Below, one piece after another: positions 6,216-6,953 of a stretch of 6,953 nucleotides of DNA. This stretch comes from DATHYU01 sp033722675 (GTDB lineage: Bacteria > Actinomycetota > Acidimicrobiia > Spongiisociales > UBA11373). The stretch covers positions 1 to 6,953 of the forward strand of contig JAWVYO010000114.1 of the NCBI GenBank assembly GCA_033722675.1. Direction: 5' to 3'. Position 1 is the first letter of the stretch, and each line of letters starts with the position of its first letter. The translations under genes were made by a program, and so were the position numbers. A model generated the notes under the pieces. That model was given only the letters and a program-made list of their open reading frames with translations, was not told the DNA's origin and did no database searches.

Positions 6216-6953
6216 ATGATCAGCGTCGACGCGACGGCCACCGCCGAGCTCGTGGAGCGGGCCTCCGGGCTGCTCGAGGGCGATCCCCATGCCGTCGGGC
6301 CGCTCCTGGGCCCGATCCCGGGGCCGTCCGCCGTGAGCTTCGGCGTCTGGGTGCCCGAACAGGACGTGACGGCCGTCGACGTGGAGTTCCTGCTGCCGCC
6401 CGACGGCTTCGACCCCGCCTCGCCGCCCCCTGCGGTCGACATGGATCGCGTCGTGCTCCCGATGGAGCTCGCCGGTGCATTCGCCTGGCTGGTCGCGACC
6501 GGCGTGCCGGTCGGCACGCGCACCCGTGTCGGCGCCCTCTACCGGCTCGTGATCCACACCTCCGGCGTCGAGGTGGTCCGTCCCGACCCGCTGGCGTGGT
6601 CGATGCCCTTCGGCGCCTTCGGGCCCGCCGAGGTGATCGACACCGCCGAGATCACGAGATCCCGATCGGACCGCGAGCATTTCGTCGACGACGGTGAGCG
6701 GATGCCGGCGCCGACGAGCATCCTCCAGGTCCACGTCCCCACCGCCACCTCGGAGGGGACCCTCGCCGCCCTCACGGACCACTACCGGGCCCTCGCCGCC
6801 CGGGTGGTCGCCAACGAGACCGGGCCGGACGACGACGTCTGGCTGGGCTACGACGCCGTCGAACTCATGCCCGTGGAGCCGACGATCACCTTCGAGACCG
6901 GCCCGCCGATGTTCGCCGCCGACGTCGACGGGGACCGGGCCACCGTGACCGCC
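6216..6953 (+). CDS. Putative glucosylglycerol hydrolase-like GH13 glycosidase, 5' part
   Basis: The frame is open from ATG 6216 through the window edge, giving 246 residues with the C-terminal part missing. The first 140 residues look like an N-terminal accessory domain: SFGVWVPEQDVTAVDVEFLLPP, WLVATGVPVGTRTRVGALYRLVI, then RPDPLAWSMPFGAFGPAEVIDT. The stretch 164-224 (MPAPTSILQVHVPTATSEGTLAALTDHY...WLGYDAVELMPVEPTI) is the start of a (beta/alpha)8 barrel; GYDAVELMPVEP corresponds to an early conserved strand of GH13 enzymes. The order of these blocks resembles cyanobacterial glucosylglycerol hydrolase (GghA), which splits the osmolyte glucosylglycerol into glucose and glycerol in the cytoplasm. 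The catalytic Asp/Glu/Asp lie outside the window, so activity cannot be judged; another GH13 specificity (trehalose or glycogen related) is possible. The gene begins 11 bases after the MFS stop. No Shine-Dalgarno is seen. Confidence 0.72.
   Translation, partial: MISVDATATAELVERASGLLEGDPHAVGPLLGPIPGPSAVSFGVWVPEQDVTAVDVEFLLPPDGFDPASPPPAVDMDRVVLPMELAGAFAWLVATGVPVGTRTRVGALYRLVIHTSGVEVVRPDPLAWSMPFGAFGPAEVIDTAEITRSRSDREHFVDDGERMPAPTSILQVHVPTATSEGTLAALTDHYRALAARVVANETGPDDDVWLGYDAVELMPVEPTITFETGPPMFAADVDGDRATVTA

Noticed and set aside
1..6953. tRNA, rRNA, CRISPR, insertion sequence or attachment site.
   Set aside because: Reading both strands showed no spaced direct repeats, terminal inverted repeats, transposase motifs or tRNA-like folds. 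The coding density leaves only short gaps.

Overview
The window is very GC-rich (roughly 70%), densely coded DNA, with third positions dominated by G/C and almost no intergenic space. The family content is an F420-type reductase, an LprG-like lipoprotein followed by a P55-like MFS transporter, and TANNNT boxes sitting just upstream of start codons. Together these point to a chromosomal segment of a high-GC actinobacterium, possibly outside the mycobacteria (for example Acidimicrobiia). The class assignment is inference; no rRNA or other marker gene is present.

Layout, left to right. (1) The 3' end of a deazaflavin (F420)-dependent nitroreductase-family gene on + (1-358, 5' end outside the window). 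(2) Convergent to it with no spacer, a two-gene operon on - (3990 to 359) for two half-transporters of an ABC exporter. The subunits overlap by ATGA and carry complementary defects in their ATP sites, as in heterodimeric exporters with one degenerate site. (3) A 64-bp divergent intergenic region (3991-4054) with two short dyads and a leaderless-type promoter. (4) On +, a LprG/LppX-family lipoprotein (4055-4705) overlapping by ATGA with a 14-TM MFS transporter (4702-6204). The second gene resembles P55/Rv1410 of mycobacteria at its N-terminus. (5) Eleven bases later, the first 246 codons of a GH13-family gene that most resembles glucosylglycerol hydrolase (6216 to the window edge).

Working model (inference). 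The lipoprotein and MFS protein form an LprG-Rv1410-type lipid export unit, in which the MFS pump extracts a lipid from the inner membrane and the lipoprotein carries it outward. The divergent ABC exporter may act on the same or a related envelope substrate. The last gene is probably unrelated osmolyte metabolism.

I found no RNA genes, mobile elements, CRISPR arrays, attachment sites or pseudogenes. There is no gene-free stretch over 300 bases. The most interesting points are the LprG-P55-like pair next to a heterodimeric ABC exporter, the matched asymmetry of the two ABC subunits, and the 12-bp palindrome where two convergent genes meet stop-to-stop.
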